Shown: positions 7,986 through 17,647 of the stretch, piece after piece
Position numbering within the stretch: position 1 is the stretch's first letter
Layout: every line of letters starts with the position of its first letter
NCBI GenBank assembly: GCA_039105265.1
Contig: JAPFFF010000011.1
Span: 4,836,001-4,900,000, forward strand
Reading direction: 5' to 3'
Origin: Tritrichomonas musculus
Taxonomy: Eukaryota > Parabasalia > Tritrichomonadida > Tritrichomonadidae
Length of the DNA stretch: 64,000 nt
Translations under genes and position numbers: made by a program
The notes under the pieces: generated by a model
What the model saw: the letters and a program-made list of their open reading frames with translations, nothing else
Database searches by the model: none
What the model was told of the DNA's origin: nothing

Positions 7986-10900
7986 ATACAGCAAGCGTTT
8001 TATCATCTATTATTGCAGTGATAACCCCCACAGTCATACGTTTAATCTTTGATGTTATTGCAGTTTCACCACTAAGAATCTTCAATTTATTGTCTTCATT
8101 ATCAATAAATACTTCATCTCCAATACCATAACAAGATGAATCATCAACTTTTACAAGATAATCACCATGTGAAGTGAAGGTAATACAATTATTTTTTTGG
8201 TCAATTCTAACACAAATACCAACATATTCTTTCCATGAACCAGTAGTTTTGACACTGCAAATACAATCTGTTGTATCATCTCACAGTTGAAGGTATCCAC
8301 GTATCACCATCATGTTTATAAACCTTACCAGTCATATATACTGGAGCTCCAATAACGAAATCATTTATTGAATTTACAGATGACTCGATTGGGGAGTAGT
8401 GGGTGATGGTAGTTGAACCATTGGATGTAATTGTACCTTTTACAACTAAATCTTTTTCAATAATTGTTTTATAAATTAAAGTAATATTTCTATCAACATT
8501 ATTAAGATCATTATTTAAATGTTTACAAGTTATATAATTATAACCACCTATTGCTAATGTAACAAATTTATCACTATTATCAGTTCTACTATATCGTAAT
8601 AATCCATAATTATCACTATTTAATACACCAAACTTAATAACACATTTATTATCATATGATGAGAAAACAGATAAAGCATTACTTGAAGTTGTACAATTAG
8701 CTGTCAACGCTCCATTAATAGTTGAATTACCTTCTTTGGGAACATATTTTTCATCAGATTCTGTTTTCAATGCAAAATTATCATTCACATATTTCACAGA
8801 TGAAATCATATTATCGTTCACAGGTTGGTTGCTGATTAATGTGATAGATGCATCATATATATTGGTTAGTGTATCGTCCGCGGCTCTCAATGAAACAATA
8901 CGTGTAGCTACACGAATATCTATTGATTCGCTTGACTCACTACTTACTGATTTGTATATGAGATTTGCACCCTTTCGTCCAGAATACGTATATTCAGCTT
9001 CTTCATATGATGCATCATCAGCATTTCGTTTGAACTTCACAATAATATTTTTAGTTGTCAATACTCTTCTTATATATTCATCTGGGATTGCACAACCACT
9101 ATCATTCTGTATACATTGAATTGTGAATCGTTCTGGATTTTCATCAACAACATTCGAGTTTTGATGAATGGTGATTCAATTTGTGCTCTAATGAAATTGT
9201 ATGCTATAGGATTATTATTTCTATGTGCTGCAATATACGATACATATACAATTTGTCCATCATCATGACGCCATATTATTCTATCAATGCGTTTACCATT
9301 GCTATCATATCTGTCCAAGCAATCAAAAGTGTTAGTAGAGCCATTTGGTTTAAATATTACATCAATACGCATAATATCATCATCTTGATTATCTCCCCAA
9401 TTAACATCAAATACCAAATGAACTCCAGCATTTGGTAGCTTAGGGGTAATATATGCACCGTCATATAATTTTGCAGGATATTCAATATTCAATTCAGTAC
9501 CATATAATGCAGTATTCAATGCAGATTCATTAATCAAATCTGTTGGAATTGTTGGAATATCTGTTTTCAATGCATACTTATCCAATTCATAAGCCAATTC
9601 ATCCTCATCAACAAACTTCTCATCAGCTTGTGCACTAGTATAATACGGTGTCAAATCAACATCTTTAATATCACTCTTCAGTGCGTATTTATCTTGGAGA
9701 AATGCAAGATTAACAACACAGTTTTTGTTCGTTTCATCATAATCTTCATTTGCAATATAACAACTTATTACATTGATTCTATGTTGGTTATCAAAATCAT
9801 AAACAACTCCACAACTTGAACTCATTTCTAATGTTAATGCTATATTTTGAACGCCATTATTTAAAACATAATCATTATTATTAATACTTGATATAGTGAA
9901 TATTCCTTGATATTTAATACTTTCATCAGTCTTATCATATCCATCAAATAACATTCCATATTGTTTCCATTTTTCAAAATATTGACTTGCATTAGTATAA
10001 AGAACCGAAAGAGTATTAATACTATTACCTTCATCATAAGTTAATTCTAATTCTTGATTGAAAGTAATTGTTTTATCAATTATTTCTGGAATATCAGATT
10101 TTAATGCATAAGTGTTTAACACATATCTAGCCGAATAAGCGTTTTTGTCTGTTGGTTCGACAGTTTTGGTTATTGAACATGATAATATTTCAGGTGTTTC
10201 ACCAGTTCCTGGATTGATTAATTCATGGGAGTTATACAGATACCAAAGACTAGAATCACTTCCTTCCATACGCAGTATCTGAGAGGGTAGATTATCATCA
10301 TCGTCATTGTACGAATAGTCTGCGTGAACATAATGGGCCGTATAGTAACTGTCTGATGATACAATATCCAACCCATATTGCTCAATCAGTATATGATATG
10401 GGTCGTAATCCAAATCAAGAATTGTATTATTGGCGATTGTGAATTGAATAGTTGTTTGTCCCTCAATAATCTCTGGGATTTCGCTTTTCACTTGCTCAAT
10501 AATCTTTGGGAGGTCTTCTTTTGAAACATATTCTCTGGCACAAGAATCCAAAGCTGCTTGAAGACCTTCATTAGCTGCCATACTTGTTAAACACATTGAT
10601 GCTTGAGCTGATAATGGTTTAACATCATCAGCCATCAATTTCTGAAACATTTCGTCTGATAATTGGTCTCTTATGTTCAATTGCAACTCACTATTTTTGA
10701 GTACTTCTGGTATCTCTGACAAGTCTTCTCGCGTTTTTCGCGTATGGTTCCAAAGCAGTTGTCAAAGCAGATTCATTAACCAAATCTGTAGGTATTTCAG
10801 GTATGTCAGTTGATAATGCAAAATTGTTAACAATGTAATCACGTAATGTATTAACAGCGTTTTGAATTTCTTCACTACTAGCATACTTTAATAATTCTTT

Positions 10901-11167
10901 ATTGAATTCCTCTGTTTTCAAATAATCGAATAAATCTTTATTCGCGTACTCGCTTCTCGTAAGCTTTGCATACTCATCAAGATTCGTAAGCTTTGCGTAA
11001 GGTTTCAATAATTCTTTCAATTCCTCGGTATTCAAGCTTGACCCCAAATTATTTCCGTTATTACACTTACACCCACATGAAGTGGCATATTGTTTTATGT
11101 ATTCTATTATTAATTCATCTATTGTATTTACCCTTTTGATACCACCTGCTTGCTCTATCGTAAACAT
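7986..11167 (-). pseudogene. Fiber-like gene, broken copy (element A)
   Basis: Homologous over its length to the 1053-aa fiber-like gene at 35410-38571: the N-terminus MFTIEQAGG, several YALK(S/T)DIP repeats, SAQADEKFVDEDELAYELDK and the C-terminal region are all recognisable. It looks broken, with about three breaks. I chose 11167 as the start because all relatives start with MFTIEQ. It diverges from the 883-aa gene with 14 bp between starts. Confidence 0.8.
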
Positions 11168-11181
11168 TTTGAACATAATAA
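11168..11181. promoter_or_regulatory. 14-bp bidirectional spacer: fiber / 883-aa gene
   Basis: The spacer TTTGAACATAATAA separates the divergent starts of the fiber-like gene and the 883-aa gene. The equivalent spacer in C (35388-35409) is 22 bp. Confidence 0.5.
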
Positions 11182-13833
11182 ATGACGTCAGATGTGGATG
11201 AACAATTAATAATGAATGAGGTGAAAAAGAAAGATTATCAAGATATGCTCATATTCATGTTCCAAAATAGTAAATCAGAGCAAATAAAAACAATAATACA
11301 CAATATTATTGAGTATCTCAAGAATCCTCGTAACTATATCAAAGACGTGAAAGAAAAGCTAAAAGATATGCTTGATAAATATAACGCAAAGCCTAAAGGA
11401 AGTAAAAGACAAAAAAATGAATTAGCTAAAATACTTGATTCAAAAGCGAATTACTTTATTGATATATCTGGCTTACTAAAAGATAAAGCTGCGGGCACTC
11501 GCACTCAAAGTTCCAGTCAACACAGTTGCCGACAAGCGGAGGAAGAAAAGCCTGTTATTCCACAAATTGAGGAAGAGGAAGAACCTGACTTGGAAGGCCA
11601 CTATTTTAGAAACAGAATTAATAAAGACATTGAATCACTTAGTAATTTAGTTGCACTTGATAGTAATCATATTAATGCTTTACACTTATTTTATTGTATT
11701 GCTGATGACTCAAAAAGGTATCCGTTATTTAATAAAAAAGATACTACACAGATTCAATTACTTGTCGTATCATTAACTGAAAACATAGATTCACATAAAA
11801 ACAACAAGATACCAGATGACATAAATAACCTAATGCAATTTGAGAAACAAAGAAGACAAACCAATATTGAAACAATGAGAAAGTTAGCTGATTCTAATCA
11901 AGAAGGTCAGCAATTATTAGATGCTTACAATAAATCTTCTACAATTGATGCTAACCAACTAGAAAGGTTTGGCTTATTAAATGAAGAGTTTACTGCTAAA
12001 AACCTTTATGGTTACTATAATAGGTCTATAAATCCTAAAGATGACTCCGATGTTAGAGTTAGGAATATCGCATTACAATTACATGATGCAATAAGAGAAA
12101 CAAACATATTTGAAGAAACAACTGAACCTAAAAACAAAAAGCAACTCAAACAATTAATAAAGTACCTTAATGAAAATGGAGATAGAGAAATATTTTTTAA
12201 TATGAATAGTGATATAGAAGAGCAAAGTGATATAGAAGAGCAAAGTGAATCTGCGCCACAGGCGAGTCTTTCAAAGAAAGCCGAACATTTGCAAAGCAAA
12301 GTTGTTAAAGACAATTATCATGCAATTGACGTAAATCTAGAAGATGATAGTGAATCTTTATCCGACTATAAAACAATGTCGAAGCGTGTTTTTAGCACAC
12401 CAACCAAAGAATATCTTAGAAGAAACAAACCAATTGAAGCTGAAGATGACCACACCAACTTTTCAGAACTATTGAACTCAAATATTGAAGCAACAAAAGG
12501 ACCTGAAGTAAATGCTGCTGAATTCTTAAATGAATATATGAAGTCTATCCCAACTGGTAAACGTGCTGGTAAAACATTTGAAGCATCACAAAAACGTATG
12601 AGCGACCTGTACATTTTCGAAAACAAACAAAGTATTGATGTTAGTAAATATCGAGGGGAATTATTTGATATTCTTATTAACGGTAATTACCGTGTCAAGT
12701 TTTCACCTAAATGTGCTACAAGAGATGGAGCAGAAGCTTATTGCAAGAAAAGATTTGATAAAAATGGATATCCATTATATCGTTTAGTACCAGCTAGGCA
12801 TGACACTAAAGACCCTCTCGGTAATCCAATTTGTGATTTAAACGGTGATAGAGTTGAAGATATTGTTATTGTTGATACCCGTGGTAAGCCTGTTATTATT
12901 AATGGATATCGTCTTGTTAAAGCAGACCCTTATAAGAAATTATGGCAAACCGAACGTATTGCTGGTAAAACAAATGATTCATTCGAAGTATGGCTTAAGA
13001 ATCTTATGGGAGCTAAACGAACATGGGAATACACTCCAGAACAATGGAATGAAGGTAAGTTTAAACCTGAAATTGATAAGAAATTAGAAAAAGTAATAAA
13101 CTCATATCAATCTGTTGGTTTATCCAAACCCAAAATCAGTACCAAAATTACTGCAAGAGGTTTGTGGAGTTCTATATTTTCAAAAATATGGCAAACTGTT
13201 TTATACAATATATTTACTAATGAAGAATACAAAGATTTGGAACCATTAAAATGTATATTTAGTTATTTCAAAGTATGTACAGCCATATTTATTGCACGTT
13301 ATGAATCTAAAGTGATGAAAGACCATGAACGCAATGATTGGAGTGATTGGGTTAAATATAAGAAATTACATCCAAAATCCGTAAATGCTGAATTGGGTGT
13401 TATGATTCAAAAAGAATATAATGAAAGCATTAAAGCGACTATGCCAGTTGATGGAGAAATAAATAGTGATGGTGAAATATCAGGAGTATTACAAGAAATA
13501 TTGGAGCAAACAAATGACCTCATCTTTAAGACTGGTCTTGGATTCACAGAAGATAAGAAAGACCAATATGCACAGTTAGCTCAAGCTATAATTGAAAATA
13601 AAGTAAGTACAGCAACAAAGAAGCAATTACAAGACAAATTTGGTGAAAATATTGATGCTTGGATTGATTCACAAGTTGGTGGAAATTACACCACAATCAA
13701 AGGATTATATAAGGCTGCACATAAAGGTGCTGGTGATAAATCATATATTAGGTCACGAACTGTTGAAAAGCCAGCTACAGCTGAAATTGTTGAGGAACCT
13801 TCTGATGATGATGACGATGAAGATGAAGCATAA
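11182..13833 (+). CDS. Large virion-protein candidate (883 aa), element A
   Basis: Acidic, largely disordered N-terminal half followed by a conserved C-terminal half of about 400 residues. That half contains FDILINGNYRVKF, a pair of segments DPLGNPICDLNGDRVEDIVI and IINGYRLVKADPYKKLW, and a later GLWSSIFSKIWQTV helix. Homologues are the 764-aa protein at 33093-35387 and the copy at 49472-50852. DLNGDRVED resembles a calcium-binding loop, but I cannot assign a fold. Divergent partner of the fiber gene in both A and C. Structural or scaffold role is inferred from context. It ends with an acidic run (SDDDDDEDEA). Confidence 0.75.
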   Translation: MTSDVDEQLIMNEVKKKDYQDMLIFMFQNSKSEQIKTIIHNIIEYLKNPRNYIKDVKEKLKDMLDKYNAKPKGSKRQKNELAKILDSKANYFIDISGLLKDKAAGTRTQSSSQHSCRQAEEEKPVIPQIEEEEEPDLEGHYFRNRINKDIESLSNLVALDSNHINALHLFYCIADDSKRYPLFNKKDTTQIQLLVVSLTENIDSHKNNKIPDDINNLMQFEKQRRQTNIETMRKLADSNQEGQQLLDAYNKSSTIDANQLERFGLLNEEFTAKNLYGYYNRSINPKDDSDVRVRNIALQLHDAIRETNIFEETTEPKNKKQLKQLIKYLNENGDREIFFNMNSDIEEQSDIEEQSESAPQASLSKKAEHLQSKVVKDNYHAIDVNLEDDSESLSDYKTMSKRVFSTPTKEYLRRNKPIEAEDDHTNFSELLNSNIEATKGPEVNAAEFLNEYMKSIPTGKRAGKTFEASQKRMSDLYIFENKQSIDVSKYRGELFDILINGNYRVKFSPKCATRDGAEAYCKKRFDKNGYPLYRLVPARHDTKDPLGNPICDLNGDRVEDIVIVDTRGKPVIINGYRLVKADPYKKLWQTERIAGKTNDSFEVWLKNLMGAKRTWEYTPEQWNEGKFKPEIDKKLEKVINSYQSVGLSKPKISTKITARGLWSSIFSKIWQTVLYNIFTNEEYKDLEPLKCIFSYFKVCTAIFIARYESKVMKDHERNDWSDWVKYKKLHPKSVNAELGVMIQKEYNESIKATMPVDGEINSDGEISGVLQEILEQTNDLIFKTGLGFTEDKKDQYAQLAQAIIENKVSTATKKQLQDKFGENIDAWIDSQVGGNYTTIKGLYKAAHKGAGDKSYIRSRTVEKPATAEIVEEPSDDDDDEDEA

Positions 13834-13865
13834 AAAAATTACTACCTACTTTATATCCTTGCTAA

Positions 13866-14861
13866 TTATTTTTTTGAACCTGGTAATTTGAATGTTGTTG
13901 TATGCGCCTTATTTGTTCCTGGATTTACCTGTGACTGCATAGCAGGCCCAAGCTTCGCTTGCGACAAGAAATCATTTTTAGCTTCTGTTGGACTTGCAAC
14001 CTTTTGATTCTTAGATGTATTACGAGCTATACTAGATTTTTCAGGTTCTTGGTAAAAATATTTGAATTCAGTTATTGGTGATGGTAATACCTTCTTTGGG
14101 CGTATTTCATCGGGTATATCAAGTTTTTCATTATTATATTCAATATTTACTTTTGGGTCATATCCACTAAATAAGGAAGGCTCCCTAGGATGTGAATTAT
14201 TTGTATTTACCTTTAAGATAGGGCTTGTGATATTTGATTTGAATACATTGAATACTGGAAAATGGTATTTCCAATCCTGAAATTCATATTTGAAACCTTT
14301 AATATCAGCATCTTCATTTTTATTTCGCAATCGAACTTTCTGCCATTGGCTCATGAATGTTTCTTTTTCGAAACAGAGAAAGATAATTATTGGTACTGGC
14401 TTAACTGTGCAATCAACGTCTACGCTCGAAGATAGTTGATAACAGAAATTATTTGTTTCTTTTACATCATATCTATAATCATAGTCTCCAATCAATAGTA
14501 TATATGTTTTATTTAGGTCAGGAAATGATTTTTCAACAAATTGGATATCTGTATTACCAAAATTAGAAAAAAGGTCCACAGTTATTGTGAATAAACGTAA
14601 TAGACTAGGATCGTTTGTATTATTTATATTTCTCTCATCTTTGAAATCCACTTTTTTAGGTAAATCCAACGTTACTTCACTACCATTAATAAGTACAAAT
14701 AATTCATGGTAATTACTACTTAAATACAATAAGACTCTCCTATTTCTTTCAGAGATATATGAAAACAGTTGATGGTCCTTATTAATATTGATACAATTTG
14801 GATCTTGCAAATTAAGTTCTTGCAGTGCTGTGAATACCGATTTTTGGTTGCTGTTATTCAT
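13866..14861 (-). CDS. 331-aa protein, positional partner of 372-aa gene (element A)
   Basis: The N-terminal ~200 residues look beta-rich (RRVLLYLSSNYHELFVLING, then YILLIGDYDYRYD). The C-terminal third is polar and low-complexity. It lies between the 883-aa gene and the 130-aa gene, the same place as the 372-aa gene in C, and both have an ordered front and disordered tail. Direct sequence similarity is weak. Function unknown; a minor capsid role is possible from position. Confidence 0.6.
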   Translation of the reverse strand: MNNSNQKSVFTALQELNLQDPNCININKDHQLFSYISERNRRVLLYLSSNYHELFVLINGSEVTLDLPKKVDFKDERNINNTNDPSLLRLFTITVDLFSNFGNTDIQFVEKSFPDLNKTYILLIGDYDYRYDVKETNNFCYQLSSSVDVDCTVKPVPIIIFLCFEKETFMSQWQKVRLRNKNEDADIKGFKYEFQDWKYHFPVFNVFKSNITSPILKVNTNNSHPREPSLFSGYDPKVNIEYNNEKLDIPDEIRPKKVLPSPITEFKYFYQEPEKSSIARNTSKNQKVASPTEAKNDFLSQAKLGPAMQSQVNPGTNKAHTTTFKLPGSKK

Positions 14862-14918
14862 TTTTTATTCAAAAAAAGCTATAGCTTAACAAGAACTCTG
14901 TTCTCGAAAAGTTGTAGC

Positions 14919-15311
14919 TTAATAAATAAGAAGGCAGCTCATGATAAATGCTGATGGTATGATTGAATTGCCATACAAATCGGTAAACCATATCTTGTAA
15001 TCTCTCTTATTGCTACTGAAGAATTCGTATTTTCGATATTTGGTTTGACGCTTATTAGCTAACATAATGAATGAATCACAATATGCATCTAATTGAACTA
15101 TATCTGAATGCACCATTAAATCACCAACTAAAAAGTCTTTTACAATTGCTCCAACATATTGAATTACAATATATTTCTTGTTTCTGCTTGATACAAATTC
15201 AAGTGGCAACGTAAATTCTGTTGATTGAGTGTGGAAATAACGTTTTGTTATGGGCTGTTTTACATTGCTTGTTGCAACATTCTTGATATTATTCATAAGC
15301 ATTTTTTTCAT
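14919..15311 (-). CDS. Small beta-rich protein (130 aa), penton candidate, element A
   Basis: Shares KQPITKRYFHTQS, SSRNKKYIVIQYVGA, GDLMVHSDIVQLD, FIMLANKRQTKYRKYE and a WFTD..GN..I..SAFI.SCLLIY ending with the 116-aa protein at 31611-31961. Strand-rich with a D-x-x-G-N turn near the end, as in single-jelly-roll minor capsid proteins. That comparison is from pattern only. Polintons are known to encode a penton-like minor capsid protein, and no better candidate is visible here. Next to the integrase in A, B and C. Confidence 0.55.
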   Translation of the reverse strand: MKKMLMNNIKNVATSNVKQPITKRYFHTQSTEFTLPLEFVSSRNKKYIVIQYVGAIVKDFLVGDLMVHSDIVQLDAYCDSFIMLANKRQTKYRKYEFFSSNKRDYKIWFTDLYGNSIIPSAFIMSCLLIY

Positions 15312-15423
15312 AGAAACTAAATGTTAAAATACTTAATGTAATCTTCATTTAAGTCTCCAAATGAATTACATATGAATTTCGTATATATAATAGGTACTTC
15401 AATAATAGCTTTTTCAGCATCAG
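15312..15423. other. Short spacer between 130-aa gene and integrase
   Basis: About 110 bp within element A with no separate gene. It resembles, at DNA level, the downstream edge of the integrase genes of B and C. Confidence 0.4.
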
Positions 15424-16671
15424 TCATACGTTTCCTACCTTTATATGCTTTTCTTGTGGTTCATCTTTTTTAACAGTCTGATATGGTTTTAATAACTTGC
15501 AGATTACATTTCCATTACGATACTCTAGAAACTCAGCAATTTCATTAAATACTCTTCTACGCTTCTCATGCTTTTTTTGCGTTTTGCTTTTATCGAGATG
15601 AACTAATATAATATTACCTCTATTATAAGATAACAACCCCTTAAAACGTTGTTTATCATTGATTTCCCGCAATTTCATTTGCATTTTCCTGATATATCTC
15701 CACTCCAAATCAGTATCGTTTTGCATTTGAGCTGGGGTATAATATATGTACTTCGTTGGTTTTACAAGATTCTTGTCATAAAAATCTGATGGGTCATAAT
15801 CAAAATTCTTAAATCGAAGAGAACTATGAGGGGTGTTATTATAGTAATCAACCATTTGTCTCATCAAATTATAATCACTTAATCTTCGCTCATCTAACCC
15901 AAAAGCATTTCTCAGAGTTCTTATAACAGAATCAACATTTTTGTGAGCTAACGCATATGGAGAATCATTAATAATGAATCTTATAGGATAGAAATCGGTG
16001 ATTGAATCTATTGTATTTTCCCAAAACTGGATGTCTTCAAATTGTAAATTGAGTAGCCTTTGGAAACGAGGTTTATAATAGTCGCTTTTTTTAAGCAGTT
16101 TTTTAAGAGTTTCCAGTTTGTGGTTCACGAGTATTTTCCTTAATATTTTATCAAACTCTTTTATCCTTGCTTCTTTAATTACAGCTTTCAAGTCAAATAT
16201 CAAAGTAGTTTCTCCTGTTGAAAACCAAATGACAACACTATTATCTTTCATCTCTTTTAATCCAGGTTCTCCATCACATTTGATAGTTTTGAATAGAAAT
16301 TGTGGATATCTTATTATAATTCGTTCAAGGGAAAACCATATATTTCCTTTATCCTTTACAGGTTCAACGATTAGGTATCTTGTATTTGTATTGATGAGAA
16401 CCAAATATATTTTATTTTCTTTTGTCAAATCTCTAGTATAGTATTTGCTAAACATCAAATCTGCTTCCCAACAACCTGGTTCATTAGAGAAATTTGGTTT
16501 TGATAATTCTTTGCATGATTTCAACTTGAAGTCAGGAATAAATGGTTCTGTTTTGATATCACTTTTAAAGAAAGGTTGTATGTAATTATCAATGTATTTA
16601 TACTTGGATTTGAAAGGATAATTGAGTAAGGAGTTGTATTCTTTATCGTAGATTCTTACTGATTTAGTCAT
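15424..16671 (-). CDS. INT: Retroviral-type integrase (415 aa), element A
   Basis: The integrase core begins near residue 55 (FSNEPGCWEADLMF, first acidic residue), then TRYLIVEPV, IKCDGEPGL (second), and HKNVDSVIRTLRNAFG (third position, Asp in all three copies here, so a family trait). YYNNTPHSSLRF follows, as in many transposon integrases. The C-terminus (FKGLLSYNRGNIILVH, KKHEKRRRVFNE) is basic and probably a beta-barrel. It would catalyse insertion of the element into host DNA. The C-terminal sequence is more diverged from B and C than the core. Upstream is a T-rich tract (TTTTTTTGG) just before the start. Confidence 0.9.
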   Translation of the reverse strand: MTKSVRIYDKEYNSLLNYPFKSKYKYIDNYIQPFFKSDIKTEPFIPDFKLKSCKELSKPNFSNEPGCWEADLMFSKYYTRDLTKENKIYLVLINTNTRYLIVEPVKDKGNIWFSLERIIIRYPQFLFKTIKCDGEPGLKEMKDNSVVIWFSTGETTLIFDLKAVIKEARIKEFDKILRKILVNHKLETLKKLLKKSDYYKPRFQRLLNLQFEDIQFWENTIDSITDFYPIRFIINDSPYALAHKNVDSVIRTLRNAFGLDERRLSDYNLMRQMVDYYNNTPHSSLRFKNFDYDPSDFYDKNLVKPTKYIYYTPAQMQNDTDLEWRYIRKMQMKLREINDKQRFKGLLSYNRGNIILVHLDKSKTQKKHEKRRRVFNEIAEFLEYRNGNVICKLLKPYQTVKKDEPQEKHIKVGNV

Positions 16672-16797
16672 TTTTTTCCAAAAAAAGTATTGATATACAA
16701 AAAAATATCAATTACAGGTAAATCATCACGTTTTTCATAAGATTTTGAGGGTCGGCAACTTTGTTGACTGGGGCAATCGGAATTCCGACCGTCGATT
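16672..16797. other. Spacer with palindromic sequence
   Basis: Contains TCGGAATTCCGACCG near 16778, a perfect palindrome around GGAATTCC. The same palindrome recurs at about 17334 inside the KilA-N gene region. Confidence 0.5.
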
Positions 16798-17555
16798 TTA
16801 TTGGCTCATACTATTAAAGTATTCTTCAATTAATGTATGGAGCTTATTGAGATGCTCTATTTTGATATCAACACAGTTACCACTATTGGAAACCTTATAA
16901 TCATCTGTTCCAAATGATGCTTTTATAATGTTCTTAATGTTTAAATTTGGTGTCATACTAATAGGAAGGTCATCTTTGAAGTAAAATCTTTCGTTTTCAT
17001 TATTATAATGGTTAACAACTTTTCTCCAAGTACTCTTATGACGACGACACAAATGAAGCCTAATGAAACCTTCTTTATTAATATCCTCTTTGTAAATCAA
17101 ATACGGTAATCATTCTTGTGATTTTCTGGAACTGCACGTGGTTTGAGTTCATCAATTTGTTGCTGATGTTGTTTGCGTTCACGTTCAAATTGGGAGTCTA
17201 AAAGTTTGGCAATATAGATTGCGTATTTTGGTGATGCCCACATTGCGATGTGATTGACAAGTAAGCGGTGGATATACATTCCTTTTAATTCGTTTGGTAA
17301 ATTTGGTCGATTTTCATATATTTTTTGGTAGGTCGGAATTCCGACCGACCCCTTTTCAGATTCAAATTCTTGTAATAACTCTTTTGTTGATTGATTTTCC
17401 AGCCAATGCTTTATTTGTTTAATAGAGTTGCATGCAGTTATTATGCTTTGAGCTTGGTACATATCATCTTTGATTGAATGTATGATGCGTAAATGTGCAT
17501 TATATTGAATAAATTCGTAGTCATCATTAATTCGTTCTACGTTTATTGAAGCCAT
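16798..17555 (-). pseudogene. KilA-N domain gene, element A
   Basis: The N-terminal portion (YEFIQYNAHLRIIHSIKDDM, AQSIITACNSIKQIKHWL, GMYIHRLLVNHIAMWASP) is a KilA-N domain and matches the gene at 181-678. The C-terminal portion is a separate ~100-residue charged region. The gene may be broken, with about one break, or may be read as two adjacent products. It lies between integrase and capsid in A but is absent from that place in B and C, so it is a lineage-specific passenger. DNA binding is inferred from the family. Confidence 0.7.
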
Positions 17556-17647
17556 TTGTTCTGGAGATAAAAAATTATTTTAAAAATAGATTTGCAAAAA
17601 AAATGTGGGGACAGCAATTTTGCTGCTACCGGTTTTCTCAAATCAAT

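Noticed and set aside
13938-13975. CAGGCCCAAGCTTCGCTTGCG as another member of the short palindromic inserts
   Set aside because: Some resemblance to AAGCTAAAGCTTG but too short and too different to group with confidence.
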